From Bacillus paramycoides (GTDB lineage Bacteria; Bacillota; Bacilli; Bacillales; Bacillaceae_G), in assembly GCF_001884235.1 (NCBI RefSeq), contig NZ_MAOI01000134.1, positions 62,001 to 126,000 of the forward strand: DNA of 64,000 nucleotides. Reading direction: 5' to 3'. The first letter of the stretch is position 1, and every line of letters begins with the position of its first letter. Positions 9,052 through 18,528 of the stretch are shown here, one piece after another. The notes below the pieces were generated by a model. It was not told the origin of the DNA. It was given only the letters and a program-made list of their open reading frames with translations, and searched no databases. Both the position numbers and the translations under genes were made by a program.

Positions 9052-9767
9052 CAGTCGTTCACAACCTCAAACTTGTAACCTACGCCCCAAACCGTAACAA
9101 TCATCTTCGCTGCATCTGGTGATTTTTTACTTAACTTCTCACGTAAACGCTTTACATGTGTATCAACTGTACGTAAATCTCCGAAGAATTCATATTGCCA
9201 TACTTCTTTTAGCAATTGCTCACGATCGAATACCTTATCAGGGGCTTTCGCTAAGAATAATAGTAATTCATATTCTTTCGGTGTTAAGTTCACTTCATTA
9301 CCATCTGCTGTAACACGGTGTGCATCGTTATCAATTGTTAAATGTGGGAACACAGTAACATCTTTCGTCGTTGTATCTTGTGTAAAGAATGTTGTCGGTA
9401 CAGCACGACGTAATACCGCTTTCACACGAAGCACTACTTCACGCGGGCTAAATGGCTTTACAATATAATCATCTGTTCCAACTTCAAATCCTTGTACCCT
9501 ATTTACTTCCTCACCTTTTGCTGTCAGCATAATAATTGGCGTTGCTTTCTTCTCACGAATTCCTTTACACACTTCAATACCATCTTTGCCAGGCATCATA
9601 ATGTCTAATAGGATTAGATCATAATCATTTTGTAACGCCATTTCTAAAGCTGTATCACCATTATCTGCTTCTTCAATTGTGTATTGTTCTCTTTCTAAAT
9701 ACATTTTCAATAAACGACGAATACGATCCTCATCGTCTACAATTAAAATTCTTGATTCATTTTCCAT
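9051..9767 (-). CDS. resD: Response regulator ResD
   Basis: A 238-residue OmpR-family regulator. The receiver domain has the acidic pocket (VDDED at the start), phosphoacceptor Asp55 in LLDIMMPG, and Lys in the VKPFSPRE motif. The C-terminal winged helix contains LTPKEYELL and VDTHVKRLREKL. It controls respiration, cytochrome biogenesis, nitrate and NO-response genes, including hmp in B. subtilis; hmp is also in this window (35992-37200). A 300-base gap with the resC terminator in it separates resD from resC, so resDE can be transcribed on its own. Confidence 0.96.
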   Translation of the reverse strand: MENESRILIVDDEDRIRRLLKMYLEREQYTIEEADNGDTALEMALQNDYDLILLDIMMPGKDGIEVCKGIREKKATPIIMLTAKGEEVNRVQGFEVGTDDYIVKPFSPREVVLRVKAVLRRAVPTTFFTQDTTTKDVTVFPHLTIDNDAHRVTADGNEVNLTPKEYELLLFLAKAPDKVFDREQLLKEVWQYEFFGDLRTVDTHVKRLREKLSKKSPDAAKMIVTVWGVGYKFEVVND

Positions 9768-10025
9768 TTCTACCCGTTACGTATTTTAACGCAACGGTTT
9801 ACACCTACCCTTCTACAATATGATGCTGCACCTATTCTCGTTTAACAAAGCATATCTTTAAACGTTCCACTTTCCATATTATACTTCACAAGAATAATAA
9901 ATTTTGTTCATTTTTTTTCCAAAACTATGTATTTTTTTTGAACAGTATATTTGGTCCTCGACATCATTTTACAAAATCAACCGCTACTTTGTCATGTTTT
10001 TCTCAAAAAAGAAGAAAAGTTGACA
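9768..10025. other. Intergenic region between resC and resD
   Basis: AT-rich, no gene seen. It should hold the resDE promoter, because a strong terminator closes resABC just upstream. A TATAAT hexamer occurs on the minus strand near 9877-9890, but I could not pair it with a convincing -35. Confidence 0.5.
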
Positions 10026-10063
10026 AAAATAAAATAGGAAAGTGACATGCACTCTCCTATTTT
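10026..10063 (-). terminator. Terminator after resC
   Basis: On the minus strand a 14-bp stem (AAAATAGGAGAGTG / CACTTTCCTATTTT, one G.U) with a short loop, followed by ATTTTTG. It separates resABC from resDE. Confidence 0.85.
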
Positions 10064-10069
10064 ATTTCT

Positions 10070-11227
10070 CTATGCATATGAATGTAAACCCGCGATAATT
10101 AAGTTTACTACAATAAAGTTAAACATAATGATTGCAAAACCAATTACTGCAAGCCAAGCGGATTTCTCTCCATGCCACCCTTTAGATAAACGTAAATGTA
10201 ATACCGCAGCATAAAAGAGCCAAGTAATAAGCGCCCAAACTTCTTTTGGATCCCAGCCCCAAAAGCGCGTCCACGCTATTTGAGCCCAGATCATTGCAAA
10301 GATTAATGCCCCTAATGTAAACACCGGGAATCCAATTGCAATAGATCGATACCCAATTTCATCTAACAAATCACTATTCGTATTCTTTACTAACGGCTGC
10401 AGTGCTGCTGATACTCGTTTGCGCAAAACAAGTCTTAATACAATATAAAGTAGTGTTCCGACTATTACTGACCAAATAACAGTATTTAATTTTTTCGCAT
10501 TTACAAACGCTGGAACCTCCACTGTTGGCTCTAACTTATTTTCTGTCATTAACTTCCCTTCATGTGGTCCCACTAAAGCTGGAAGGTTATACTTCATCTC
10601 AACTTGTTGTTCATTTTTATCAATCCATTGAAACTTCGCTTCGTATTTCATACTAGAGAACACTGTTGTTACTGCAATAAATCCAACAGTACAAACAAGT
10701 GTGAAAACTACCGTTTCTAACCAAAATGTACGTTTACTTCTCGTTGATTGATCTACATTTTTCAATAAATACATTACGCCCGTAATAAAACTAATTGCTA
10801 AGATCGCTTGTCCTGCTGCTGCAGTCGTCACGTGAATATGTAACCAATTACTTTTTAAAGATGGAATAAGCGGGGATATCTCCCTCGGGAACATACTTGC
10901 ATAGGCAATTAATAAAAGCGCAACCGGTAATGCAAATAGTCCGATTATACTTACGCGGTACATAAAATACATCACAATAAATGCTCCGACAAGCATCATA
11001 CCGAAAAATGTACCAAACTCAAAAAAGTTACTAACTGGCGCATGCCCTGATGCAATCCACCTTGTAACAAAATATACTGTTTGTGCAATAAACCCTAATA
11101 TTGTTATAGTTATACCTACATTTGCCCACCTATGACCTTTTTCTTTGATTGCTCCGCCAAAAAATAGAGTTGCAATTAAATATAAGATGAAAGCGGCAAA
11201 CAGAAAATTACTACTTATTTGCACCAT
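10070..11227 (-). CDS. resC: ResC, CcsA-type cytochrome c maturation protein
   Basis: A 385-residue integral membrane protein of the CcsA/CcmF haem-handling family. The signature tryptophan-rich motif [15 protein letters not shown] is present near residue 325, with conserved His residues before and after it. With ResB it delivers haem across the membrane to apocytochrome c (system II). It starts 14 bases after resB ends, so both are on one message. The terminator just after it closes the resABC unit. Confidence 0.95.
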   Translation of the reverse strand: MVQISSNFLFAAFILYLIATLFFGGAIKEKGHRWANVGITITILGFIAQTVYFVTRWIASGHAPVSNFFEFGTFFGMMLVGAFIVMYFMYRVSIIGLFALPVALLLIAYASMFPREISPLIPSLKSNWLHIHVTTAAAGQAILAISFITGVMYLLKNVDQSTRSKRTFWLETVVFTLVCTVGFIAVTTVFSSMKYEAKFQWIDKNEQQVEMKYNLPALVGPHEGKLMTENKLEPTVEVPAFVNAKKLNTVIWSVIVGTLLYIVLRLVLRKRVSAALQPLVKNTNSDLLDEIGYRSIAIGFPVFTLGALIFAMIWAQIAWTRFWGWDPKEVWALITWLFYAAVLHLRLSKGWHGEKSAWLAVIGFAIIMFNFIVVNLIIAGLHSYA

Positions 11228-11241
11228 ATCGTTTCCCCACC

Positions 11242-12867
11242 TTAACTAATTTTTTTATCGGTTATTTTATCATGCGGTTGCGGAATCGCTGTTCCTTCTA
11301 AAACTCTTTCAATATCTTTCTTTAAACCGAACCAATTTTTATTTGTATGACCTGCAACCCACCACTCATCATTGACGCGTTGTATCCAAATACGGCGATG
11401 GTTCCAATACATACCTTGAATCACACCAACCATAAATATAAATCCACCAATACCAAGAATCCAAAGCGTTAAATCTTTTCTTACAGTAAGTGCTGTTGCA
11501 TTTTGCATTTCCACACCTGCAAATGACATTTTATATTTATTGTTTCCATCCGGTTCTATATTTTGCCGAATACCAACAAAGCTCACTTCACCATCTGGTG
11601 TTTCCGGGGTAAACATTTTAAAGACGAATGCAGGATTGTTTGGTAATTTTGTCTTCGTATTCGGCTTTCCATTCTCATCAAAATAAAAATCAGGAAAATA
11701 GCTTAATAGTTCTAGAGAATACCCGTTTCCTAGATCATATTTTTCTGTAGGATTCGCTAAATTCACTTTAATCGGTCCCCACTTTTGATTATTTGCTTTA
11801 TTTTGCAAATGGAAGGACATACTTTTAAATTCACTTTCCTTATAATCCACTTGATAAACAGCAAATTGATCAAACTTCAGTGGCTCATTCACCCGAATTT
11901 CAGCTTCTTTTACCTTTTCTAATTTTGGTTTTTGACCTGCTATAGTTTCTCCTACTGCTTTATATAATACGGCATTCGTTTGGAAGTTTTTCGCAATCAT
12001 TTTATCACCAATACGATCAATCGCATCATCAAAAACTTCTTTGTCCTTACTCTTATCATAAACTTCCTTTATAAACTTTTCGTTTTTCAAATAGTATTGA
12101 CCATCAGTTCCTGGTATTTCTTTCGTTTCACCATCGCGTAACCAAAGTGCTTCGTCTACATACATACTCGGTAAAAAACGTAGCATTGCACCAAATAGAA
12201 AAATAATAAGACCGATATGATTTACATATGGACCCCAGCGAGAAAAACGTCCCTTTTCCGCTAAAACGTTCCCGTCTTCCACTTTCACATTATAATTTCT
12301 TTTCTTTAAATTAATTTGAACTCGTTCTAAGTCACCCTCTTGTGGCGAACCAGTCCCGTACACTCTCTGTCTCTTTAAAAAGCTTGGGTGTCTTTTCACC
12401 CCTTGTTTTTTTAATGCTTTATAAAGAGGAATTACACGGTCTAAGCTACATATAACGAGTGAAATGCCAATGGAAGCAATTAAAATCATGTACCACCATG
12501 ATCCATATAAATTATTAAACCCTAATTGATAGTATAATTGCCCTAAAAATCCGTACTCTTTCTCATAATATTCAGCCGGTGCGATTCCTGGAGTTATGTA
12601 CATTTCTTGCGGAAAAATAGTTCCTATTGCCGATGCAGCTAAAGTTATTACGATTAACCATACCCCTACTTTTACAGAAGAGAAAAAACTCCAAATTTTA
12701 TCGATTATCGTTTTCGTATGTGTGAGAGATCTCCGGGCACTCCCCTCATATCTCATATCCAATAAATTCACATTTTCATTGCTTTCAAATGGTTTCCCAC
12801 AAGCTTCACAAAAAACGGTTCCTATCGGATTAACATGTCCACATTCACACTTAATTTCTTTCAACAC
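11242..12867 (-). CDS. resB: ResB, cytochrome c biogenesis protein with N-terminal zinc ribbon
   Basis: About 541 residues; the system II partner of ResC. The N-terminus has a small zinc-ribbon-like motif (CECG and CEAC within the first 25 residues), as in other Bacillus ResB proteins. Membrane helices follow (about 55-75, 125-150, 215-235), then a long extracytoplasmic region and a last helix near residue 485. The start is uncertain: GTG at 12867 and TTG at 12864 both follow GGGGTGG; the ORF stays open upstream to 12915 without a better site. It probably binds apocytochrome and haem on the outer face. Confidence 0.93.
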   Translation of the reverse strand: MLKEIKCECGHVNPIGTVFCEACGKPFESNENVNLLDMRYEGSARRSLTHTKTIIDKIWSFFSSVKVGVWLIVITLAASAIGTIFPQEMYITPGIAPAEYYEKEYGFLGQLYYQLGFNNLYGSWWYMILIASIGISLVICSLDRVIPLYKALKKQGVKRHPSFLKRQRVYGTGSPQEGDLERVQINLKKRNYNVKVEDGNVLAEKGRFSRWGPYVNHIGLIIFLFGAMLRFLPSMYVDEALWLRDGETKEIPGTDGQYYLKNEKFIKEVYDKSKDKEVFDDAIDRIGDKMIAKNFQTNAVLYKAVGETIAGQKPKLEKVKEAEIRVNEPLKFDQFAVYQVDYKESEFKSMSFHLQNKANNQKWGPIKVNLANPTEKYDLGNGYSLELLSYFPDFYFDENGKPNTKTKLPNNPAFVFKMFTPETPDGEVSFVGIRQNIEPDGNNKYKMSFAGVEMQNATALTVRKDLTLWILGIGGFIFMVGVIQGMYWNHRRIWIQRVNDEWWVAGHTNKNWFGLKKDIERVLEGTAIPQPHDKITDKKIS

Positions 12868-12989
12868 TCTCACCACCCCAGTATCTATATGTACTATTGT
12901 ATATTCTACCTTCAAGTTACCGCAATACTCAGAATTTTTAAAACGAAGGCGCTATACACCAAGCACCTCTTATGTAAAGGCTTTCTTTA

Positions 12990-13511
12990 TTATGGAGTAA
13001 TTTTCTTCAAATAGGCTTCCAGTTGTTCCTTCGTTTGCTCACCTATAATTTGCTCAACAACCTTGCCTTCTTTATCAATTAAAAAGGTTGTTGGTAATGG
13101 TCCCACTCCATATGTACCTATGATTTTTTGCCCTTTATCAATTGCAACCGGGAATTTCAAACCATATTGGTTCACAAAATTTTTCACTGCGATATCCGTT
13201 TCATCTGCATCTAACGCGATAATTTCAACGCCTTTTTCTTTATACTTTGGGTATAACTCATTCATGTACGGCATTTCTTTTTCACAAGGCTTACACCAAG
13301 TTCCCCAAAAATTTAAAAATACACCTTTTCCCTTTAAATCTTTCAGTTCAATTTTCTTTCCTTCTAAATCAGTCACGACAAAGTTAGGCGCTTCTTTCCC
13401 AATTTGCATTTTCTCTTTATCAGCAAAAAAACCTTGATACAGTGTAAATCCTACAGCACCGCTTAAAATGAGCAGAATGATAACACGAAATAATAGGCGA
13501 TTTTTTTTCAT
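12990..13511 (-). CDS. resA: ResA, membrane-anchored thiol-disulfide oxidoreductase
   Basis: A 173-residue protein with an N-terminal membrane anchor (about 8-26) and an extracytoplasmic thioredoxin fold. The active site is WCKPC (Cys73 and Cys76), followed by EKEMP, and the cis-proline is in the PLPTTFL segment. ResA reduces the haem-binding cysteines of apocytochrome c before haem attachment. It is the first gene of resABC here, about 120 bases before resB. Length matches B. subtilis ResA closely. Confidence 0.96.
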   Translation of the reverse strand: MKKNRLLFRVIILLILSGAVGFTLYQGFFADKEKMQIGKEAPNFVVTDLEGKKIELKDLKGKGVFLNFWGTWCKPCEKEMPYMNELYPKYKEKGVEIIALDADETDIAVKNFVNQYGLKFPVAIDKGQKIIGTYGVGPLPTTFLIDKEGKVVEQIIGEQTKEQLEAYLKKITP

Positions 13512-13575
13512 ATTCTCTCTCCTCTCTTCGATGAATATATGTATTCTTTTGTTACAAATGTTTTATTGAATAAAT

Positions 13576-13600
13576 CACCAGCGGAGCATTCCACTGGTGA
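13576..13600 (-). terminator. Possible terminator after rluB
   Basis: An 11-bp hairpin on the minus strand (TCACCAGTGGA / TCCGCTGGTGA, one G.U) lies between rluB and resA, but the following T tract is broken (TTTATT), so read-through into resABC is likely. Confidence 0.55.
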
Positions 13601-13617
13601 AAGTTTCAATCTATAGC

Positions 13618-14346
13618 TTATCGTGGTTTTGTAGTCGCCAATGCACGTAATTGCTTCACCTCATGCGGTGTCAATTCTCTTGCATCACCAGGTCGCAAAC
13701 TACCTACTTCTAAAAAGGCATAACGTTCACGTTTTAATTTCATGACTTTACAATCTAACGCTTCAAACATACGACGTACTTGACGGTTACGTCCTTCATG
13801 AATCGTTAATTGTACAATCGCCATCTCTTTACGCTTGTCCCAAGAAATAATTTTCACTTGTGCTGGTGCTGTTTTCCCGTCTTCCAGCGCAACACCTCGT
13901 TCTAACATGCGAATTTTCTCACCTGTTAATGGCCCTTTAACTTTCGCAACATACGTTTTTTCAACTTTATATCTCGGATGCATTAATACATTTGCAAAGT
14001 CCCCATCGTTTGTCATCAATAATACGCCAGACGTATCATAATCTAAGCGTCCGATTGGGAATAAACGTTGTCTAATTTCAGGGAAAAAGTCTGTTACAAC
14101 ATTTCTTCCTTTATCATCTGATACACTTGAAATTACACCAGTTGGTTTATATAGTAAAAAATAAACAGGTTCTTCTTTTTCAAGAGGGATGTTATTTACT
14201 TCTACTTTATCTTGAGGAGTTACTTTTGTTCCTAACTCCTTCACTATTTTTCCGTTAACTTTCACTTTTCCTTGCTGAATTAATTCCTCAGCCTTCCTTC
14301 TCGATGCAATACCTGCTTGCGCAATCACTTTTTGTAATCGTTCCAT
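13618..14346 (-). CDS. rluB: 23S rRNA pseudouridine synthase RluB
   Basis: A 242-residue enzyme with an N-terminal S4 RNA-binding domain (residues 1-60) and a RsuA-family catalytic domain. The catalytic Asp102 lies in GRLDYDTSG, and the late motif EGRNRQVRRMFE is characteristic. It makes pseudouridine in helix 93 of 23S rRNA. It sits between spmB and resA exactly as B. subtilis rluB (ypuL) does. The ATG is preceded by GGTG within a purine-rich stretch. Confidence 0.95.
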   Translation of the reverse strand: MERLQKVIAQAGIASRRKAEELIQQGKVKVNGKIVKELGTKVTPQDKVEVNNIPLEKEEPVYFLLYKPTGVISSVSDDKGRNVVTDFFPEIRQRLFPIGRLDYDTSGVLLMTNDGDFANVLMHPRYKVEKTYVAKVKGPLTGEKIRMLERGVALEDGKTAPAQVKIISWDKRKEMAIVQLTIHEGRNRQVRRMFEALDCKVMKLKRERYAFLEVGSLRPGDARELTPHEVKQLRALATTKPR

Positions 14347-14401
14347 TTCTTTTTTTCACCTCAAATTTATCTTACCTTCATTAGAAAGACTTGGCAACCA
14401 C

Positions 14402-14476
14402 CTAAGCTTTACGCCATTTGCTTCGCCTTGCCTTAACAACATAGCGATGATAATAAACGTATAAAGGCCAATACAC
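14402..14476 (-). CDS. Possible small basic, tyrosine-rich peptide (24 residues)
   Basis: A short reading frame between spmB and rluB starts at a GTG with AAAGGGTG 5 bases upstream. The predicted peptide opens with YWPLYVYYHRY and ends in a cluster of Arg, Lys and Trp (RRSKWRKA), an unusual mix of five Tyr and strongly basic residues. It follows the spmB terminator and precedes rluB, so it would be the first gene on the rluB message. There is no family assignment; it may be chance or an upstream regulatory frame. Confidence 0.3.
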   Translation of the reverse strand: MYWPLYVYYHRYVVKARRSKWRKA

Positions 14477-14553
14477 GTTTTCACCCTTTATTATTGTTTA
14501 CACTTTTTCATATTGCTCACAATAAAAGTTCATCATTTTGTCAAAAATACCGC

Positions 14554-14591
14554 ATAAAAAAACCACTATTAAGCTACACCTTAATAGTGGT
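14554..14591 (-). terminator. Terminator after spmB
   Basis: On the minus strand a 12-bp perfect stem (ACCACTATTAAG / CTTAATAGTGGT) followed by TTTTTTTAT closes the dacB-spmA-spmB unit. Confidence 0.9.
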
Positions 14592-14634
14592 CGTATACGT
14601 ATTATAAGCGAAGTAGCGTAAAAAATGAATACCA

Positions 14635-15165
14635 TTAATGAAACAATAAAGAAACAAACACAATTGAGCAAATAATCCCGATTAAATCTGCAAACAGTCC
14701 TACTTTTAGTGCATCTCCCATTTTTCTAATACCAACAGCCCCAAAGTATACCGTTAAAATATAAAAAGTCGTATCTGTGCTACCTTGCATCGTAGAAGCT
14801 AATCTCCCAATAAACGAGTCTGGTCCATATGTAGCGATCAAATCGGTCGTTATACTTAAACCAGCAGAGCCCGAAATCGGACGTATAAGTGCCAGTGGGA
14901 CGATTTCTGCTGGTACATGAATAAAATCTAACATCGGCTTCATTACCGATATCATTGCATCTAAAGCACCTGATGCCCGGAAAATAGAAATAGATACAAG
15001 CATTCCAACCATAAACGGCAAAATTGAAACTGCAATTTGAATCCCTTCTTTTCCTCCCTCAACGAACGATTCATACGTTGGAACTTTTTTTATCGTACCA
15101 TATAAAAGGATAAAACCGATTACACAAGGGATTACCCATAATGAAATTGTATTTACAATGCTCAT
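14635..15165 (-). CDS. spmB: Spore maturation protein SpmB
   Basis: A 176-residue membrane protein of the SpmB family with about four to five hydrophobic segments and the conserved RPISGSAGLS and QGSTDTTFYI motifs. With SpmA it is needed in B. subtilis for full dehydration of the spore core and heat resistance. Its start overlaps the spmA stop by four bases. It is the last gene of dacB-spmA-spmB, with a strong terminator behind it. Confidence 0.95.
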   Translation of the reverse strand: MSIVNTISLWVIPCVIGFILLYGTIKKVPTYESFVEGGKEGIQIAVSILPFMVGMLVSISIFRASGALDAMISVMKPMLDFIHVPAEIVPLALIRPISGSAGLSITTDLIATYGPDSFIGRLASTMQGSTDTTFYILTVYFGAVGIRKMGDALKVGLFADLIGIICSIVFVSLLFH

Positions 15166-15770
15166 TTTTTCCGCCCCTTTCTACTCCTTCTCCGGTAAAA
15201 ATAGCGGTCAATCCAAATTGCCCCGATCATCGATAACACTTGTGCAATGAATGTTACGCCAACGATTTCTGTAGGGTTTGCTGATTCATAAGTCATTCGA
15301 ATTGAAATTACAGTGGTCGGAATTAATGTAATTGCTGATGTATTTAAGGCTAGGAACGTCACCATAGAACGACTTGCAGAATCCTTCCCACCGTTTAACT
15401 CTTTGAGTTGCTCCATTGCTTTAATGCCCAGAGGTGTTGCTGCATTTCCTAATCCAAAAAAGTTTGCCATCATATTTGATAAAATGAATCCCATTGACGG
15501 ATGATCCTTCGGTATTTCTGGAAACAATCTTTTGACTATCGGCATAAAAAGTGAAACTAACTTTTTTAACAATCCCGCTTCTTCTGCAATTTTCATTAAA
15601 CCGAGCCAAAATACTAAAACACTAATAAGTCCAATACATATCGTAACCGCATCTTTTGACCCTTCAAAAACGGCTTTATTCACCTCTTCCATCGTTCCAT
15701 TTATCATGGCATATACAATCCCTATAACTGCCATCGCTACCCAAACGAGATTAACCATCTGTACCAACAC
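15162..15770 (-). CDS. spmA: Spore maturation protein SpmA
   Basis: A 202-residue membrane protein, partner of SpmB. Conserved features include GLGNAATPLGIKAME and LNTSAITLIPTTVISIR, typical of this nucleoside-transporter-like family. It begins inside the 3' end of dacB (20-base overlap) and is coupled to spmB by a four-base overlap. The role in core dehydration is known from B. subtilis; the transported compound is not. Confidence 0.95.
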   Translation of the reverse strand: MLVQMVNLVWVAMAVIGIVYAMINGTMEEVNKAVFEGSKDAVTICIGLISVLVFWLGLMKIAEEAGLLKKLVSLFMPIVKRLFPEIPKDHPSMGFILSNMMANFFGLGNAATPLGIKAMEQLKELNGGKDSASRSMVTFLALNTSAITLIPTTVISIRMTYESANPTEIVGVTFIAQVLSMIGAIWIDRYFYRRRSRKGRKK

Positions 15771-16875
15771 CTATCATGTAAGAAAAGATTTCTTTTACAT
15801 TATTCCAATACATTCCCGTCGTAGCTACTAACTTCCGCTTACTATAAAACAAATTACGTTCTCCAACTTTCTCATTACCAACAAAAATTTCCGTTTTCCC
15901 AATTTTCACTCCATCCGAAGGTTTTACACTTTTATCAAGTTCAACTTTTAATAACACATTCTTCCTTTCCTCTTCAGTTAAAGGTACGGAAAAACTATTT
16001 TTCGTGTAAACATGATTGGCATACTTCTTTTCATTTATTTCGGCAAGTGCTCCTTGCCCTAAAACTTTTGTTTGCTTATAGCGTTCAAAGCCTTTATCAA
16101 ACAGGTTCATATGATCGTTCCAATCGCTAGAAGCACTCAAAGTTACCACAATTAAATCCAGCCCATCTTTTGAAGCTGTCGTGACAAGCGTCCGCCCCGC
16201 TTTTTTTGTAAAACCTGTTTTCCCCCCTGTTGCAAATTCATAATAAGATGTCACGAGTTTATGTTTATTTTTCCACGGATAATCCCAAGAATCTGATTTA
16301 TATGTTTTTGTTCCAAAGATTTTCTTAAAAGTCTCGTTCCCCATGGCATATTTCGTTAATAATGCCATATCATACGCTGACGAATAATGCGATCCATCCC
16401 CATCCAAGCCATGTGGGTTTGAGAAGTGAGTATCTTTCATTCCGATTTCTTTCGCCTTTTCATTCATTAAATATACGAACCCGTCTATACTCCCTCCAAC
16501 ATTTTCAGCAATTACTTGCGCTGCATCATTACCAGATCTGAGCATTAATCCGTAAACTAAATCTTCTAACTTTACTTTTTGTCCAGGTTTTAAATAAATG
16601 GCCGACCCTTCTACCCGTACCGCTTCATTACTAACCGATACCAATTCTTTCATTTTTCCTGATTCAGCAGCTAACAATGCTGTCATGATTTTTGTTATAC
16701 TAGCAATTTTTTGTGGCTCATGTTCTAATTTTCCATACAGTACACGGCCAGAATGCTGTTCCATTAATACTGCGTTACGAGCACTGACACTACTGTTCAT
16801 CTCTGCATATGTAGGAATCGGCACGACGCTTGCGTACATTATAATTAGCGTAATGATTATACAAATTCGTCTCAT
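15751..16875 (-). CDS. dacB: Sporulation D-alanyl-D-alanine carboxypeptidase DacB
   Basis: A 374-residue penicillin-binding protein (PBP5* type). The signal peptide ends near residue 24 (PTYA). Active-site motifs are SITK (59-62), SGN (114-116) and KTG (219-221). It trims peptide side chains in the spore cortex, lowering cross-linking. I chose the ATG at 16875, directly after GGGGGG; an in-frame extension to 17025 has no ribosome site and no signal peptide. It heads the dacB-spmA-spmB operon and has a sigma-E-like promoter about 40 bases upstream. Confidence 0.95.
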   Translation of the reverse strand: MRRICIIITLIIMYASVVPIPTYAEMNSSVSARNAVLMEQHSGRVLYGKLEHEPQKIASITKIMTALLAAESGKMKELVSVSNEAVRVEGSAIYLKPGQKVKLEDLVYGLMLRSGNDAAQVIAENVGGSIDGFVYLMNEKAKEIGMKDTHFSNPHGLDGDGSHYSSAYDMALLTKYAMGNETFKKIFGTKTYKSDSWDYPWKNKHKLVTSYYEFATGGKTGFTKKAGRTLVTTASKDGLDLIVVTLSASSDWNDHMNLFDKGFERYKQTKVLGQGALAEINEKKYANHVYTKNSFSVPLTEEERKNVLLKVELDKSVKPSDGVKIGKTEIFVGNEKVGERNLFYSKRKLVATTGMYWNNVKEIFSYMIGVGTDG

Positions 16876-16910
16876 ATTTCCCCCCACGTCCTTTTGGCAC
16901 TTTTTGTACA

Positions 16911-16938
16911 AGTGTATGCTTGGCCTTTTAAAATATGA
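16911..16938 (-). promoter_or_regulatory. Sigma-E-like promoter ahead of dacB
   Basis: On the minus strand TCATATT (16938-16932), a 13-base spacer and CATACACT (16918-16911) resemble the Bacillus sigma-E pattern, whose -10 is CATACAnT. The -10 is a full match and the spacer is one base shorter than usual. dacB of B. subtilis is a mother-cell sigma-E gene, which fits. Confidence 0.65.
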
Positions 16939-16987
16939 ACGAAATCTCCCTTCCAATTCCAATAAAAAAGACGCATGAGATATGCGT

Positions 16988-17902
16988 CTAATACGGTGTC
17001 CATTCAATTTGTTTTGCACTTTCAAATCTCTTTTCTACATCGGACCAATTTACAACATTCCACCAGTTTTTAATATATTCATCTTTTCGATTTTGATATT
17101 GTAAATAATACGCATGTTCCCAAACATCAAGTACAAGGAGTGGTATCGTATCCCATTGTGTAAATAATTGATGAAGCGTGCTCTGTAAAATTTCTAACCT
17201 TCCTGAGCGGGGTACCCATACAAGAATTGCCCACCCTGAACCTTCCACTTTAGAAGCTGCTTCTGTAAAATGTTTTTGAAAACGTAAAAAGCTTCCAAAG
17301 TCTTGCTCAATCTGTTGTGAAAGAGCACCTCTTGGGCTTCCACCACCATCTTTTTTCATATTGCCCCAAAATATTGTGTGTAAATAATGACCTGATCCAT
17401 GAAAAGCAGCTTCTCTTTCCCAATGCTTTATTAGATCAAATTTATTTGTTTTTCTCGCTTCTTCCATCATCTTCTCCGCTTTATTTAAACCTTCCACATA
17501 ACTACGATGATGTTTGTCATGGTGTAACATCATAATTTCTCGTGAAATATACGGTTCCAACGCATTATACGGATAAGGTAATGGCGGGAGTGTATGCCCA
17601 CCAATCGGAACAGCCCGTTCACTATCCCCTCTTTCATATAATTCATATTCCTCCTCTTCCTGCATAAACACTTCCTGTAAGTGGTGCTGAATATGTTCTA
17701 CATCATCACTTATTTCATACATAAATTCGGCATCTGTATCGTATTCGTGCTCTTTCATACGTTCTAATAACGTTTGAATTTTATAAGCAAGCATATGGAC
17801 ATCATACACTTCCATTGCGCGGCTATCTAATACGTGAAGAACACTTTCACACCAGCTTTCTACTTCATGAAAGTAATCTGTAAATACACCTTGCTGACTC
17901 AT
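16988..17902 (-). CDS. sodF: Mn/Fe superoxide dismutase with about 100-residue N-terminal extension
   Basis: Of 304 residues, 104-304 form a Mn/Fe superoxide dismutase domain. By alignment with known enzymes the metal ligands are His127, His175, Asp259 and His263 (in LDVWEHAYY). The first 100 residues are an acidic, probably helical extension with no membrane segment. The B. anthracis enzyme called SOD15 and B. subtilis SodF have the same architecture; the extension has no known role. The gene is single, between ypuI and dacB, with RBS GGAGG upstream and a terminator before it. It probably removes superoxide, but activity of this subclass is less certain than that of SodA. Confidence 0.9.
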   Translation of the reverse strand: MSQQGVFTDYFHEVESWCESVLHVLDSRAMEVYDVHMLAYKIQTLLERMKEHEYDTDAEFMYEISDDVEHIQHHLQEVFMQEEEEYELYERGDSERAVPIGGHTLPPLPYPYNALEPYISREIMMLHHDKHHRSYVEGLNKAEKMMEEARKTNKFDLIKHWEREAAFHGSGHYLHTIFWGNMKKDGGGSPRGALSQQIEQDFGSFLRFQKHFTEAASKVEGSGWAILVWVPRSGRLEILQSTLHQLFTQWDTIPLLVLDVWEHAYYLQYQNRKDEYIKNWWNVVNWSDVEKRFESAKQIEWTPY

Positions 17903-17960
17903 GTCACACCTCCTTGATGCTATCCACTTTAACTATATTCAATTAAAACCCCTTATATAA

Positions 17961-18000
17961 CTGGACAAAAAGAAAAGAAGCTAAGTGACTTTAGCTCCTT
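17961..18000 (-). terminator. Terminator after ypuI
   Basis: On the minus strand AAGGAGCTAA / TTAGCTTCTT pairs (one G.U) across a 6-base loop, followed by a T-rich tract. Confidence 0.75.
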
Positions 18001-18014
18001 TTCCTTGACCTTAA

Positions 18015-18506
18015 TTAGTATTTGTGTAACATCTTCGTTTGGTAATCTGTCTCATAATATTCTAGTTCTTCACGCATCGCCTGAAACTTGCCTTCTAAGT
18101 CCTTCATCACTTGTTCTATGGATGCAGGGGGTGTTTGCTGAAAAACAATAGAATTTTTCCCTGTATAAGCAGAACGACTATTTTCATACCAATGATCATT
18201 CTTTGGTGAAAAAAACTCTGCAATTACTTGATGATAAATCTTATACAAAACTTTTTCAGCTGCGGTCTTTCGAAATGGCTGGCTATTCAACAAAACAAAA
18301 CATGCATCAAGCCCTTCTTCACAAAAAACAAGAAGTCTTCTTATTGATGCTAATAATCCTTTATAATATCGTTCGTTTCCCGCTGGTGTCTCCTCCACTA
18401 AAGAAGGTAACGTATGATAGTTCACATAATTAGTTATCAAGGAAATTACATCTTCTAAAAATATAGAAACTTGTTCTGTTTGATTTTCAACCATCGAATT
18501 AGACAT
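18015..18506 (-). CDS. ypuI: YpuI-like protein (DUF3907)
   Basis: A soluble, largely helical protein of 163 residues resembling B. subtilis YpuI, which likewise lies just before dacB-spmA-spmB. No catalytic motif is recognisable. I chose the ATG at 18506, which has AAGGAGAG at good spacing, rather than the ATG at 18527, which would place that ribosome site inside the coding region. It follows the 129-residue gene upstream by 22 bases, so the two are probably one transcript. Function is unknown. Confidence 0.8.
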   Translation of the reverse strand: MSNSMVENQTEQVSIFLEDVISLITNYVNYHTLPSLVEETPAGNERYYKGLLASIRRLLVFCEEGLDACFVLLNSQPFRKTAAEKVLYKIYHQVIAEFFSPKNDHWYENSRSAYTGKNSIVFQQTPPASIEQVMKDLEGKFQAMREELEYYETDYQTKMLHKY

Positions 18507-18528
18507 TTCTTCTCTCTCCTTTGCCATT

